From the NCBI GenBank assembly GCA_018881555.1, contig JACAXG010000493.1, positions 1-64,000 on the forward strand: a DNA stretch of 64,000 nt, in the 5' to 3' direction. The notes beneath the pieces are model-generated. The model saw only the letters and a program-made list of their open reading frames with translations. It made no database searches and had not been told where the DNA came from. How positions within the stretch are numbered: the first letter of the stretch is position 1; every line of letters starts with the position of its first letter. Shown piece after piece: positions 21,126-32,996 of the stretch. Origin of the DNA: Amblyornis subalaris. Lineage: Eukaryota > Chordata > Aves > Passeriformes > Ptilonorhynchidae. The position numbers and the translations under genes were made by a program.

Positions 21126-23533
21126 CCAGGCAAAACACTGTGGAGTCAGCAAACCTCTTGCTTACAGTGCTAGAGATGCAGAAGGAGCAATGAGCAGCAG
21201 CCAGTCATTAGAACAGTATAGCTATAACCTTCAAATCCCACTTACCTCCCAGTTTCATGCCTCCAAGCAGTGCTACACTGCTTATGAGATACTTTCGATT
21301 TTCCCTGTCTTTCCTTTACCTTTGTCTTTTTTTTTTGGCTACTAATTGTCTAAATTCCTCAGCACAAAGAACATGACTTCTTCTTAATCCTGTTCATTGC
21401 ACTGTGCTAAGAAAGTATTGTGATGTGCCCTGTGTGGAAAGTGGGTTTGGGTTGAAAATAGTGCTATCATGTTTAAATGATCAACAACAGGGAATAAAAT
21501 TCAGCTCTAGTAAAGGATACCACAACAGCAAAAGATGATCCAACATTACNCTGCAATCTTCNNGAGCCCAACATGTAAGAAAGAAAGGGGGCTCAGTGCA
21601 AGATTATATGTATCATGGCCAACATTAAGACAATGTAATAAACCTGAAAATTAAGGTTTAGCATTCCAGTGAGTTGTAGCTGATTGTGAACATCATACAT
21701 TATTTCAATGTAGTCTTGTGTCTATAAACTACCATCCTCTGTCCATATAATTACTCATGCATATACATAGTCACTGATNAAATTTTCAGATGAGCTTAGA
21801 AGGAATTCTAATGTTCCTTTGTGATATTTGCAATCTGGAGCCCAGATTCACAAGGGGAGGAAGGGGAGTGACATACTGGATATGACACAAGGGACACCAC
21901 ATAACAAGCAAAAATCCCAAAACAAAACACTTTTTCTCAGTTGCAATACTTTAGTTCTGAGAATTTCTCTCTCTTTTGAGAACTTGTAGATCTTGTCAGG
22001 AGCTTTTATCAGGAAAATATAGGTTCAATTTACATACCACTTACAGGATTTTTAAACTCTTCCAAAATTAAGAAAAATAGGATTACAGTAGGAAATTAGG
22101 AGACTTGTAGATGTTTTAGATCAAACATCTCAAGTGACCTTAAAATTTACTGTAATAAACTATCAAGTCTTATGTAGTTACTCTATTTGAACCCAACGNC
22201 TTGTACAGTAAAATGTAACTACCAGAAATGGAGAGACATCTTATAAGAGGCATAAAGCACTGCCATTTTACTCCAATACTTTTCATCAAAATGTGTATCT
22301 AATTTTGTACTCGAATTTTAGTTATATTCTGCAGCTACTTTTTCTTGCTGAGGTTCTACTANCATACCCATTCTTCTGTTTTTCTCCTCTGTGAAGGTAC
22401 ATGCACTTTCTAATCAAATCTGTCCATCCGCCGCATCTGCAGCGGATGGGAAGGGACTGACAAATTATTTTCCCCAAGTTCAATTTAGCAATAAAATACC
22501 ATTTCTCACTTTCAATTTTTGGTGTAATTTTATTTCCTCCTTCTCATTCCCAGGTGTTGACTTCTTCAAAAANAAAAAAAAAAAAAAAAAGACAGCAAGA
22601 AGAGCAAGAGGGAGCTTCTCCGTTTTTCCTTTCATTGGGAATTCACATTCTGTGCATCAAATATGCTCATTTACTTAAAGACAGGTTTTAGCTCAGATAG
22701 ATGTAAATATCAAAGGTAGAAGAAGATTGGAAGAAAATTATCAGATAATTCTTATAATTCCGAATACATACTCAAGTAAATAGACATCTCTTTTTATTTG
22801 AGAATTTTTTGAAGATTATGTATTTTTTCTGTACANCTGAAAGTTAAACACCTGTAACTGNCATTCAGAACAATGACCCCTGCAGTTCATGGGGAATATG
22901 GACTACAGCTGCTGAATTTCTAGTCAAAAATCCTTCAATAATTTAGAAAGGAGGTGGTCATTGGTTTTCCTGGGATGCAGAAAGAAGCGCAACACAGCCT
23001 ACAGTACATTNCTGCTAACAAAGGATTTGAAACAGCCATCTATGGATGCAAAATGCAATTCTCAAGAAAGCTAGTACCAATAAGTATAAATGAAGTGTAA
23101 GCTCATTGTTATTCTCAAGGAAAGATGTTGAAGGTGTTTAAAGTCAGAGAAAAAGTCAGGTAGTGATTCTGACACAGCAGAATAGCATCATTTTAGAGAT
23201 GGATAATGACTGAAGACCGATAATTTATGCCTATTTTCTTTCTTGACAAAAAGTATGGATAAGTAAAATTCATCAGCAATCATTTTGTATTCTTCCTAAT
23301 CATGTGGGGAATAAGTGCAAGGCATTGGTTCCCATGTTTGCCAATCCTAAATACAACAAAATACTCAGAAGATATACATCTGAAAATAATTAAATTCCTT
23401 GTTTCCCATGCCTCTGAGGATTTGGTAATTTAGGAGGTAATTTATCCATCTCAGGAAGGACAACATTCCTTCAGACTGCTGCTGATACAACTTCTTGGTG
23501 TCTTTATTATTTAGAGAGCATTTTTAATTCTGT
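21126..23533. other. AT-rich intronic stretch, nothing assigned
   Basis: No exon or named repeat recognised. A short A-run interrupted by one n lies near 22570-22590. Confidence 0.6.

Positions 23534-23616
<83 letters not shown>
23534..23616. repeat. Palindromic (TAC)n/(GTA)n microsatellite
   Basis: An uninterrupted TAC run (23534-23576) meets an uninterrupted AGT/GTA run (23577-23616) at the central ACTAGT. The two halves are reverse complements, giving an inverted repeat with arms of about 40 bp and no spacer. Confidence 0.95.
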
Positions 23617-23703
23617 TTAAAAACCCAGCTAAACATTCTTGAGAATAGCTTTTTAGAATAAATTACTAAATTCAAGTCAAATTGATAGAAAAGAAAAAAC
23701 ATA

Positions 23704-23743
23704 TACTCCTATGCTTGGGAGAGTACTCCTATGCTTGGGAGAG
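23704..23743. repeat. Perfect 20-bp tandem duplication
   Basis: The 20-base unit starting TACTCCTATG and ending GGGAGAG occurs twice in direct succession, at 23704-23723 and 23724-23743, without differences. Confidence 0.95.
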
Positions 23744-24704
23744 TAATTGTGATGCAAAATTTAACTGGATATCAGAGTAAGCTTGCATTGTGTATTTCTT
23801 TACTGTATGTACTCTATATTATAAATAAATACCCTATTTAAACTATTTTATATGTTATAATATAATTTCCATACTTTATTAGAAAGCTATTGTACTTTAC
23901 TGAGCGGTATCAAGACCAGATAGAATGAAAGTAAAGACCTACACAAAATCAAAACTTTACAAGAGACGGTTGGGAGCAGGAAATAAGTCCCAGTGAGGAN
24001 TCCCTCCTCTACACTTATCATTTTGCATTAAAGGTTGCCTCTTCCCTCCAAGTCTTTATGCTATAATTTTTAAAATATTTTGATGTTACTATATNATACC
24101 CCAAAGTGAAATCTTAATACAAAGGCAAACATCCCACTGCCTTCAATGGGGAGAAAGATTTAATTCAGGGTATTTCATTCTGCGACAGCATTACTTGACA
24201 GCTCTACCATCTACAGAGAAGTTCCCTTTGCATACTAACAGAGCATCCAATTAAGGTATGAAAAACAAAAAGTTTCACTGTAGTTCTTGCAATCTAAAAG
24301 AGATGATTAAGGAACTTCTGAGGCATGCAGAGGTATAAATTAGCAAAAGAAAAGGATGTTAACAAGGCCAACATTATACAGATAGAGCACAAACCACATT
24401 ATCTAGCCAGGATTTGATCTAACTGTTCAGCAGATTATAATTATGGTTAAAAAGCTATACACATTTCCAATTTTAAAAGGTGATATATTGTAAGATTTAA
24501 AGTAAAATAAGAACTTCCTGTAGAAAAAAGAAGTCTCTAAGGAGCATCCCCACAGACACATAGACATACTTTCACATCAAAATAATACTTTTAATAATTT
24601 CAAAATAAGTTAATTAAAGACATGATTAGAAAAAAAAATAAGTTTTTGCAGCATTTTTTACTGAAGACACGGTATCAATGAAATGAATGGGAACTTCAGG
24701 GGTG
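23744..24704. other. AT-rich intronic stretch, nothing assigned
   Basis: No gene or repeat was recognised between the 20-bp duplication and the following LTR. Confidence 0.55.
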
Positions 24705-25264
24705 TGTGCTAGTTTTGACTCACATAGAGGTACTTTTTTTCATGGCAGCTGGTATGTTTTGGATTTGTGCTGAAAACAGTGTTGATAACTCAGNGATGAT
24801 TTAGCTATTGCTAAGCAGTGCTTGCACAGAGTCAAGGCCTTTTCTGCTCCTCACACTAGAGCAAGCAGGCTGCGGGTACACAAGAAGTTGGGAGAGGACA
24901 CAGCCAGGACAGCTGGTCCTGTCTGACCCCAGGGATATTCCACACCATATGGCATCATGTTCATCATATAAAGAGGGAAGAAGAAGAAAGAGGCAGGGGA
25001 TGTTCAGAGTGATGGTTTTTGGCTTCCCAAGTCACGTTGCACATGGAGGTGGCTGAACACCAGCCTGTACACGGGAAGTNGTGAATGAATTCTTTATTTT
25101 GCTTTGCTTNCACGTGCAGCTTTTGCTTTCCTTGTTAAACTGTTATCTCAACCCATGAATTTTCTCACTTCTACTCTTCTGACTCTCTCCCCATCCCACT
25201 GGGGTGAGCAAGCAAGGGAGCGGCTGTGTGGGCTCAGCTGCTGGCTGGGGCTAAACCACAGTGA
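24705..25264 (+). mobile_element. Solo LTR, same family as the one at 56947
   Basis: The element begins TGTGCTAGTTTTGACT and ends GGGGCTAAACCACAGTGA. In order it shares with the 56.9-kb copy TTTGGATTTGTGCTGA, the AGCAGTGCTTG/AGCAGCACTTA segment, GTCAAGGCCTTTTCTG/GCCAAGGCCTTTTCTG, GGGATATTCCA/GGGATATCCCA, a TATA box (ATATAAA at 24966-24972), GTGAATGAATTC, TGCAGCTTTTGCTTTCC, and a terminal CTGCTGG...GGCTAA block. The TATA box fixes the plus orientation. The flanks share GGTG (24701-24704 and 25265-25268), which may be a worn target-site duplication. No gag, pol or env sequence lies beside it. Its apparent 82- and 94-residue frames are non-coding. Confidence 0.8.
24966..24972 (+). promoter_or_regulatory. 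LTR TATA box
   Basis: ATATAAA lies at the position where the related LTR at 56947-57517 has TATATAAA. It would have been the retroviral promoter; present activity is unknown. Confidence 0.6.
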
Positions 25265-25268
25265 GGTG

Positions 25269-28200
25269 TCGTGTATGAAGTTAGCTCTCACTCATTCTCT
25301 CAACCAGAAAAATGGAGCTGGCCCAAGCATTGATACTTCTTTTTTCCCTGTTTTTTTTTCCANTAAATTTCCCCATGACACAATATAACAAAATAGATTT
25401 CTTGTCATGCTATTTCTAATCAGCACATGGTATTATCCTGCTTTTGATCCCTCACAGAATCACTTTAAACCTCCCTAACTTAATTGCAATAAACCCAGAA
25501 CAAACAGACAAATACTAAAGGATCTCTCTCACTAAGGAAGAATTAATAAAACAAAGTCTAGGCCCTGATTAATTACATGGAAGGAACAGGCTATGATAAA
25601 AAAGAGAAGTCTATGTGTAATTACAGATGCTTTTGGAAAAGGCAATCAGATTCTACAAGGTGTCTAGCTAAATTATATCCTTCTGGGGTTACTAGTGGGC
25701 TAGTTGCAACAACAGTCATAGGTACAATTAAAGAATTTTTAATAAATAACTAAAAGCCTTTCACAGTTGAAATCTTACACAAGTTTTGAGAAAAATCTTT
25801 TATACCCGTATATTACCTTATTCCCCCACACTAGCAGAAGGAAATGCATACAGAATGAATGACCATTGCCTTGGCTTGATTTTATTAAGTACCTCATTTT
25901 AACCACCTGCTTTTATTTATGTAAAAATCTGTTACATGACAATTTCCTTTACATCACAGTATATTTATACAGAGAAATATTGAAAATTCTGGTATTATAA
26001 GAGGTTCAAATGTAATTTTATNAACATGCAAGCAATGTAAAACTTACTAGTCACTGAATCAAATCCAAAAATGAAAAATGCAATATGTACTAATGATAAG
26101 AAAATTGTTTTGCTTATCAATGTAGTTTCTTAAGTTCACAGGATAACCCTGCTATTTATACAATGTGAGCTGTGCTTGAAATGAAAGCATCCTTTTCTTG
26201 TAAGCACCAGCTTGCAGCTACAACTCCCTTTTCTTCTCTGCAACTACACCTGCAGTTTATAACATTCTCAAGCAGAGAAGGATAAGTTCAGACTCTTATT
26301 TTTATTGTTGGCACCGAACCTAGCTGAAAACAGAAAAGGAGCTATAGAGACAGACTGGAGGTTCTCCTGCAACAATTCTTCTTAGCACAAACCTTTAACA
26401 AAACCAGGACTGCTCTGCAAAGGAATGCTGCTTGTTTGATGGCACAGTTTTACATCAGACACAGGTGTTATTACTACTCTACTCAGTCATGAGAAAGAAC
26501 ACTGCTTGGATTGAGCACTGTAGTTTCCTGGCTGCTTTGGAACAGGATTAAGACACTACTGCCAACCATCAGGAAAAGAAAAAAATACCTTGTGAAAANA
26601 ATTCTTTTGTAAAGATAAAATTCACTAGTCACCTCTGTGATTGATTTTAAAGTCCTACTAAAGCTATTAAAGTCATAGTTCCTTATATGTACACAACTGC
26701 CCCATATAAGCAGCCTGGCAGTTTTCTCTTTCACTTGCCCCACCTAATGCAGAAACCAGGTGCTTCTATACTTANGCCTTTGGATGGACTGACAAGAATG
26801 CTCTAACAATATCACAGTGCAACTGGGCTCCAAACAAAATGTGTATTTTACTTTATTTTTTTAATAAAAGATTTGCCTATGGATATTAGAAAAAGAAATT
26901 CCAAAACTACAAAACTACAGAATTTCACTTATCCAGAGAAAGACTCTTCCAGGAAGTCAAATCCCCTAATTTCAAGCCCCTCTTGAGCTGGAGTGAATTC
27001 AGTTTTATTGCCTTAATCATTTAGCTTTTACTGGGATAAAGATAATTGCAGCTCTTCCTGCCAAATCACTGGCACATGGCAGAAGTGAATACAGAAGTAG
27101 TACAGGAAGAAAAGAGAGCANCAGAAGCATGGCTCTAAAGCAAACCTACTTTTGCAGCCTCCTCTTCNCTTTTTGGTTGGTTTTAAATTAATTTTTAGAG
27201 GCAGGACCAACTCAGCTTCAGACACAGCAGAGAAGGCTAACAGCTAATTGAGAACAGTCTGAACAGCATCAGACACACATAGCAAGGAGGGAATTGCACT
27301 AAATATTATTTTCTTTAAGGTAGTAGAACAACACAGATGAAGTCACTTTCATTTGAAATAAAAGAGCAAGTCCTGATCACATTTTAGGAAGAAAATTTTT
27401 CATCACTGGGGAGAAGATTCTGCATCCCAGTTGAACTAATTTGGCCCAATCCCCTTTAAAAATGTTAAANATATGCTGTGCTTTCTCAGGGGACTATTGC
27501 AGCTATGTATCCCAACAGCATATGGCTTAAATTTCATACAAGGTGTTCACTTTTTCTCATACTTTGTCTGGAGTATAGGATCCAAAAATTCTTCTACAAC
27601 ACANCCCAAAACCTAATTTGTACTCATGACTCCTCCAGAGGATCTAGCCCTGATCAAAAGGAAGCCCATCTCAGGCAAATGTTTTCAGAAGCTTCACAAC
27701 ACCTCCTCAGGCAGATGCTGCCCTTCATCATGTCAGGGCACCTTTTTTGGCTACTGCACCCCCCACNGTCCTGAAACCACATGGCTCACTTCAGATTGCA
27801 AATTAGTCAAACCCTTTTGTGCTTCCCCTCCTAAGGAATTTTNCTCTGATTTGTTTGTGATTAGGGTCTGTCCATTCCCCCATTCCCTCACCTTATTTTT
27901 CCCCTCCCCCTAAGGAAACTGATTTAGGTGAGATACCAATAACACTTTGGGTAATTCAGAAGTATAACTAATTTTACAGCTATATTCTCAGATCTTGTCT
28001 CACACGTGTTTAAGTCTCTCCTGAGTCTCTCTTGAAACCAGTTTAACTTTCAGTTTCATTGCTGTAGCCTGTTCTTTACTGCCAGGAGACTGGCTCTCTA
28101 CAAGTCCAATCACAGACCCAGCATGTTTGTTTATAGCAAGAGGTCCAAATTAGCACACAGCTCCTCTTTAAAAAGTTTTAGATCAATAGCATTTAATATT

Positions 28201-29039
28201 GATAAAATTTAAATGTTTCACTCACTTAGTGAAGCACCACTATATTTTAATATTGCAGTTTATGCTTCTGAGATAAGAAGATCTTTCTCTTGATTGTATA
28301 TTCACAAATTTCTAATTGCTTGCCACAGAGAGAATAGCAGCAGCAAAGACATATTTCTTTATTTTCTCCCTCAATATGAGGGTCATACAAGAGCATTATA
28401 CTTTCTTCAGCAGGCACTGTTGAGGCTTGACATCGGTAATTTAATGTGCTAACCCCGCCAAAGCTGGCTCAGATTGTTTCTGTCACAACATGTTTAAAGA
28501 GCTCCACGGTCAATCCCGCACTGATACAAGAACCGTCAGTCATGCAGTGGCATTCTTTGCTGAACAGATGACTGACACCGAGAAGTTCAACTGCTCAAAG
28601 TGTCAACTCTTCAGGAGGCTACAACACAATCTTGGCCAGCATACAGATTATCTTAATGTTTACATTTTCAATATTTAACTACTTTTATTTTATTACAGAA
28701 TAACGCCAAAGTAATTAAGCATTTGGACCTTTAAAACAAACAAACAAACAAACAAAACCAAGCTTGTAAAAGGTTACACTATCTTTGAATGCTCTTTAGA
28801 ACACAACAGACCTTTTAAAATTCAGTGTAGCTTAATTTCATTATTTTTACAACAAATCAAGGTCTTTAATCACTCCAAAAAATGAAATGTATTCCCTGGT
28901 TACAGACTGAACTGTATGGCTTTCATCAAGCTAGTAAACAGAAATAGATACTTTCTAACCTTCCCGTTTTCAAACAGCTGCTTTAATCAGAAGGACTGAA
29001 CATTTTTTGTTCCTTTTTTCCCTTCCTTTTTTATAGTAC
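25269..29039. other. AT-rich intronic stretch, nothing assigned
   Basis: No exon or named transposon was recognised. An AAAC microsatellite lies near 28735-28758. Confidence 0.55.
28735..28758. repeat. (AAAC)n microsatellite
   Basis: Five or so consecutive AAAC units follow GACCTTTA. Confidence 0.9.
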
Positions 29040-30200
29040 ATGAAACTTATGGTGTTAAGGGATGCTGTAAGTTGCTGCTGCCTCCAACAGCTCCATGACC
29101 TGGGAGTTCCTCTTGACTGGACCAATGGATGCAGCTGCTGCATCCTGTATTTGCAGGTTCAACCAGCAGTAAAGCCAAGTGCATATTTCCCAGGCATAAG
29201 GAAAAGACACAACCAGGGCCTGTCACAGAGAAGGAAGGCACCCACAGCCCAGCCTAATGCCACTGGGACTCACAGAAACACAGAGAGCCCCGTCCCCTCC
29301 TCCTCTTGGGCTGGCAGAGACAGGAAGTCACTCCAGTGGGTGTACACATGACACTCTCCCACTCCACGGGTCCCCAGCTCACCAGCTGGCTATCCCAGTG
29401 GTCATTGCCAACAGATACACACCTGTTCCACAGGCTTCCCACACCTACAGATACCGTCAAATACCTGCACAGATCTTCCGCCCACCTGATACCCCTTCCC
29501 AAACCTAGGGCCTCCTCCTAGTTGCTGGTGAGTTCAGCCTGGAGTTTTCTGGCAAATATCNGTGAAGACGTGGTATGGGGGTGACACAGACACTCACTGC
29601 CCCTGCAGTCAGCACCAGGTACCCAGGCTGTGACTCGTGGTCCCACTCAAGCCATGGGTGCTGAACNCCTCACTTGTTCTAGTCCCTCTAGTAGCTGGTT
29701 TTCAGGACACTGCTCCTCCCCAGCAGCTGCAAGACCCAAGCTCCCGAGTTGCTCGCACTGTAGCACAGGGGCACCTACACCCCAGTCTGATTCCAATAGC
29801 TGGCACCCAGTGCACTCATGCCAGTCCACCCAGTAGCTGGTAATCACACTCACAGGATGGAGGCTGAGATCATGCAGAGAGAGAGTTATGAGAGTCTGTA
29901 AATAAGGCAGGACAGCCTGCAGTGACCTGGCAGAGGGCTCAGTCACACAAGTGCACTGACCAGCCCCAGTTTACACAAGATCAGCTCTTTCATACCCCTC
30001 TCCCAGCTTTGTATCTCCCCAATTCCCTTCCCTTAAACATTCTTCGTAAACATTACATAATCTCTCAAGCTGCTCCCAAATATTCCAAATCCTCACATTC
30101 CTAGTTTTCCACTTCTTANCAGTCACAAAATCCAGGTGGCCCTCTCCAAACATCTGTCTGCATATTTTTTGATGGCACTTCAATGAGTAGCTCAAGACTT
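29040..30200 (-). repeat. GC-rich retroelement-like block, unidentified
   Basis: This kilobase is clearly richer in G and C than its surroundings and has sharp left and softer right borders. On the minus strand it contains recurring CCAGCTACT/CCAGCTATT words (near 29845, 29805 and 29700) and a 74-codon open frame (30195-29971) rich in Trp, Glu and Lys that I cannot identify. The composition and layout recall avian LTR/leader sequence followed by decayed internal sequence, but no paired TGT...ACA termini or target-site duplication could be found. The strand is a guess from the open frame. Confidence 0.35.
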
Positions 30201-31764
30201 TTGGTCTTTGCCACTGCTTCCCTCGTCTCTTCAGCTTTCCCCTTCAGCATCAAAACAATCCTTGATCATATAAGCTCAATGAAGCAGATACCTTCCACAT
30301 GCTCTAGCATACTGGACTTAAGTTTTGGTATCTATTTATAGATGTAAGACCTAGAATTCAAGACCTAGAGCACGAGTTTCTTGNGTGAAGCACTGAAAAC
30401 ACTTTAACCCATAAGTTCTTATAGAGAGCAACATCCACTTCTTAGACATTGGATGTTACACTTCCAATGGCTGCTCATCCAAGACCTGTCTTTCAGATTT
30501 AGTATCTCCTTCATATAGTTTAGACATTATTTTAATTCTTCATTCTCTCATAGTTTTATTATAATACTAATCAAAAAGCATGGGAGAGTATTAATAATTA
30601 GCTAAGTGCTTTCCAAGACTACAAGAGCTATATATACAAGTAAAGTAAGCATGCCAGAGCTTATTTTTATAGCCCTTAAGCTAGGTAGCACAATACAAAA
30701 TAAGATGATAACCTTCAAATTGTCTCAGAAGTGCTCTTTTGAACTGTGCCAGGAATTATTTGACTGGAGACAGATATCACACGAGGGACCATTGTATCAC
30801 TCTAACTGCACCATTTAATTCACTGGTACTGAGATAAGCCCTAGGTGTCCATCTTCAGCCAGTAACTACCTTCTACAAACACAGTCTCTGGACAGTCATC
30901 CTACTATACATACCTTATCCTGCTGCACATACTTTAAANGTAAAAATAATGTAGCTAGCACATAAGTTAATTTCCTTCTTGAAGTTTATCTTATTACTAT
31001 GCTTAATCACAGCCAAAGATAGGGAAAAATACACAGCACTTAGCTAATAATTATTTGCTATGTTCCATTAGTAGTTTCTATGGCTTGAAATAGCTCTGAA
31101 ATTTGTATAGCTGCCGAATTCCTTTATTTTGCACAAAGTTCAAGGGAGTTTAATCAATTCTAACCTTTCCCCACCCTTGAGGTATGTCATGTCCTGCCAT
31201 AAGATGCAATGACATTAGTGCACCTGCTATAGTTAAATTAACAATATATTCACTCAGGGCAAAATGATATAAACCACTTGAGCCAAAAGTAGAAAGAAGT
31301 GCAGTGCAAAATGTGCCTTTATAGAAAAGAATTTCCAGGAATCACACATTTTGCTTGCCTGAAGCCTGTTATTGAAATATCTAACTATTGCTTCCATCAA
31401 CTGCACAAAGCTCTTCAGCTCTAATGGAGACTTCAGTAAATCAAACACTTAAAAAATGCACAAATTGCAGTAAAATAAGTAAGTATTATTGAAATAATAA
31501 ACTGTTTCTAAAAGGCCTCTGCCAGTACCTATTGCATATATCATGATCAATTATGGCACAATAACTCCACTGTCACTTTTAATCCTTTTTTGCTATCAGA
31601 GCCCAAAAGCCTCAACAGAATCAGCCCACCACCATCATTAATTCTTTTCTGGTTCCTTACAAGACCACCAGTTCACTTTCAATAAACAAAAGGAGGGAAA
31701 GTGCTCAGGCTTGTCCTTATCACCTGATCCAAGTCTTCATGTATGAAATGTAACTTTAAATTAG
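30201..31764. other. AT-rich intronic stretch, nothing assigned
   Basis: No gene, RNA or repeat recognised. Confidence 0.55.
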
Positions 31765-31834
31765 CCTCCCTCCCTCCTTTCCTTCCTTCCTTCCTTCCTT
31801 CCTTCCTTCCTTCCTTCCTTCCTTCCTTTTTTTT
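31765..31834. repeat. (CCTT)n microsatellite with T tail
   Basis: A short CCTCCC stretch leads into about thirteen CCTT units and ends in a run of T. Confidence 0.95.
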
Positions 31835-32534
31835 TATGTCCTTCCGTATGTAGATTTAAAACATGTTTTTACCCGCTTGCTCACCTGTGCCTGAGGAGGA
31901 ACAGGGACTGTGGGGGATTCACAGTTTTGGAGCAGCTATTTTTGCTCATGCACATCTATCACCTATATTTTGATGTATGGCAAAACTCTGAGTCATTGTT
32001 GTTTCTCTTTCTTTAAAATTAATGTAACCTTTTTTCTCTTTTTTTTTTTTTTTTTTTTAGTTTAGCAATGTGTGTTCTCCTCTACGAAGTTAACTCATCA
32101 TCCCCTGGTAAATGATTTGTGACAGACAACACGTTTCATTTCTTTGCTCATGGTTTCAGAAGTCTGTGGCTATTCAGCAGGCTACTGCATGAGGAAATTT
32201 CTGAAGTGTTCTCAGGAAAATACCAGGCTCAACTGGAAGCAGCTTCTGGGGAGCAGAAAAACATTGGGAGGTAACAAGAAGAAATTATCTGCAGGACAAG
32301 TGGGAACTGAGAAACTCCTGAGAAAAGAGGGAAGCCGTGTGGAAGAGAGAAGTTGATTTCACCCCCTTCGTTTCCATTTGCTTCACCCCACATATCTGGT
32401 TATTGTATTCTAATTTCCTTGTAATAAACAGAACTTAAGAGTTAAGAAGCTAAATATCTTTTTTTAGTCACAGCTTTTAAGGAAAACTGAGGTGTTCCTG
32501 TCTCCAGACTCTGTCCAGCATATCTGACATCATC
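31835..32534. other. Intronic stretch with poly-T, nothing else assigned
   Basis: A run of about 20 T lies at 32039-32059. The following 70-codon plus-strand frame (32144-32356) has no family resemblance. Confidence 0.55.
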
Positions 32535-32675
32535 CACAGATTCACAGAATATCTGGNGTTGGAAGGGACCCACAAGGATCATTGAGTACAACTCTTAAGT
32601 AAATGGCCAATATGGAGATTGAACCCACAACCTTGGTGTTCTTAGCACCATGCTTTAACCAACTGTTCCATCATA
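32535..32675 (-). mobile_element. tRNA-Ile-headed SINE with CR1-like tail (TguSINE1-like)
   Basis: On the minus strand, 32675-32602 follows tRNA-Ile(AAT) closely. It has the A-box region as CAGTTGGTTAAAGC (about 32666-32652), the anticodon arm as GTGCTAAGAACACC, and the B box as GGTTCAATC (32625-32617). The tail (about 32601-32535) is the 3' end of a CR1 in the same orientation, with GGGTCCCTTCCAAC and ending ATTCTGTGAATCTGTG. This composite structure is that of the SINE described from zebra finch. The tRNA part has several substitutions and lacks an intact acceptor stem, so it is not a tRNA gene. Such SINEs are mobilised by the CR1 reverse transcriptase that recognises their tail. Confidence 0.8.
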
Positions 32676-32991
32676 CATTTCTCCACTGTAAATAATAATC
32701 TTAAGATAAAACTTCAAATGAACAGCACTGAAATAAATAAAACTTCAAGTATTTAGGTCTTAAGAGACTGCATCTGAATTTCTTATGTTTACATCTGAAA
32801 GAACTAAATATTAATGATCTTTGCAGCATCTTAAATAGCACATTAATTTTCCATTGCATTTCCCTTACAATCATACACAGCAGGAATCTCTATTAATTGC
32901 TTCTGCACTTTTTGTGTATTGCACGGGCTCAGGCACTAACACCAGANATCCATACTGCTAAGCTGTTAACACGCTCTTTGCTAAGGTTTGG
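32676..32991. other. Short intronic stretch, nothing assigned
   Basis: No gene or repeat was recognised between the SINE and the following LTR. Confidence 0.55.
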
Positions 32992-32996
32992 CCCTG

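Noticed and set aside
32602..32675. tRNA-Ile-like sequence
   Set aside because: It is joined directly to a CR1-type tail, carries several substitutions and lacks an intact acceptor stem, so it is a SINE head rather than a tRNA gene.
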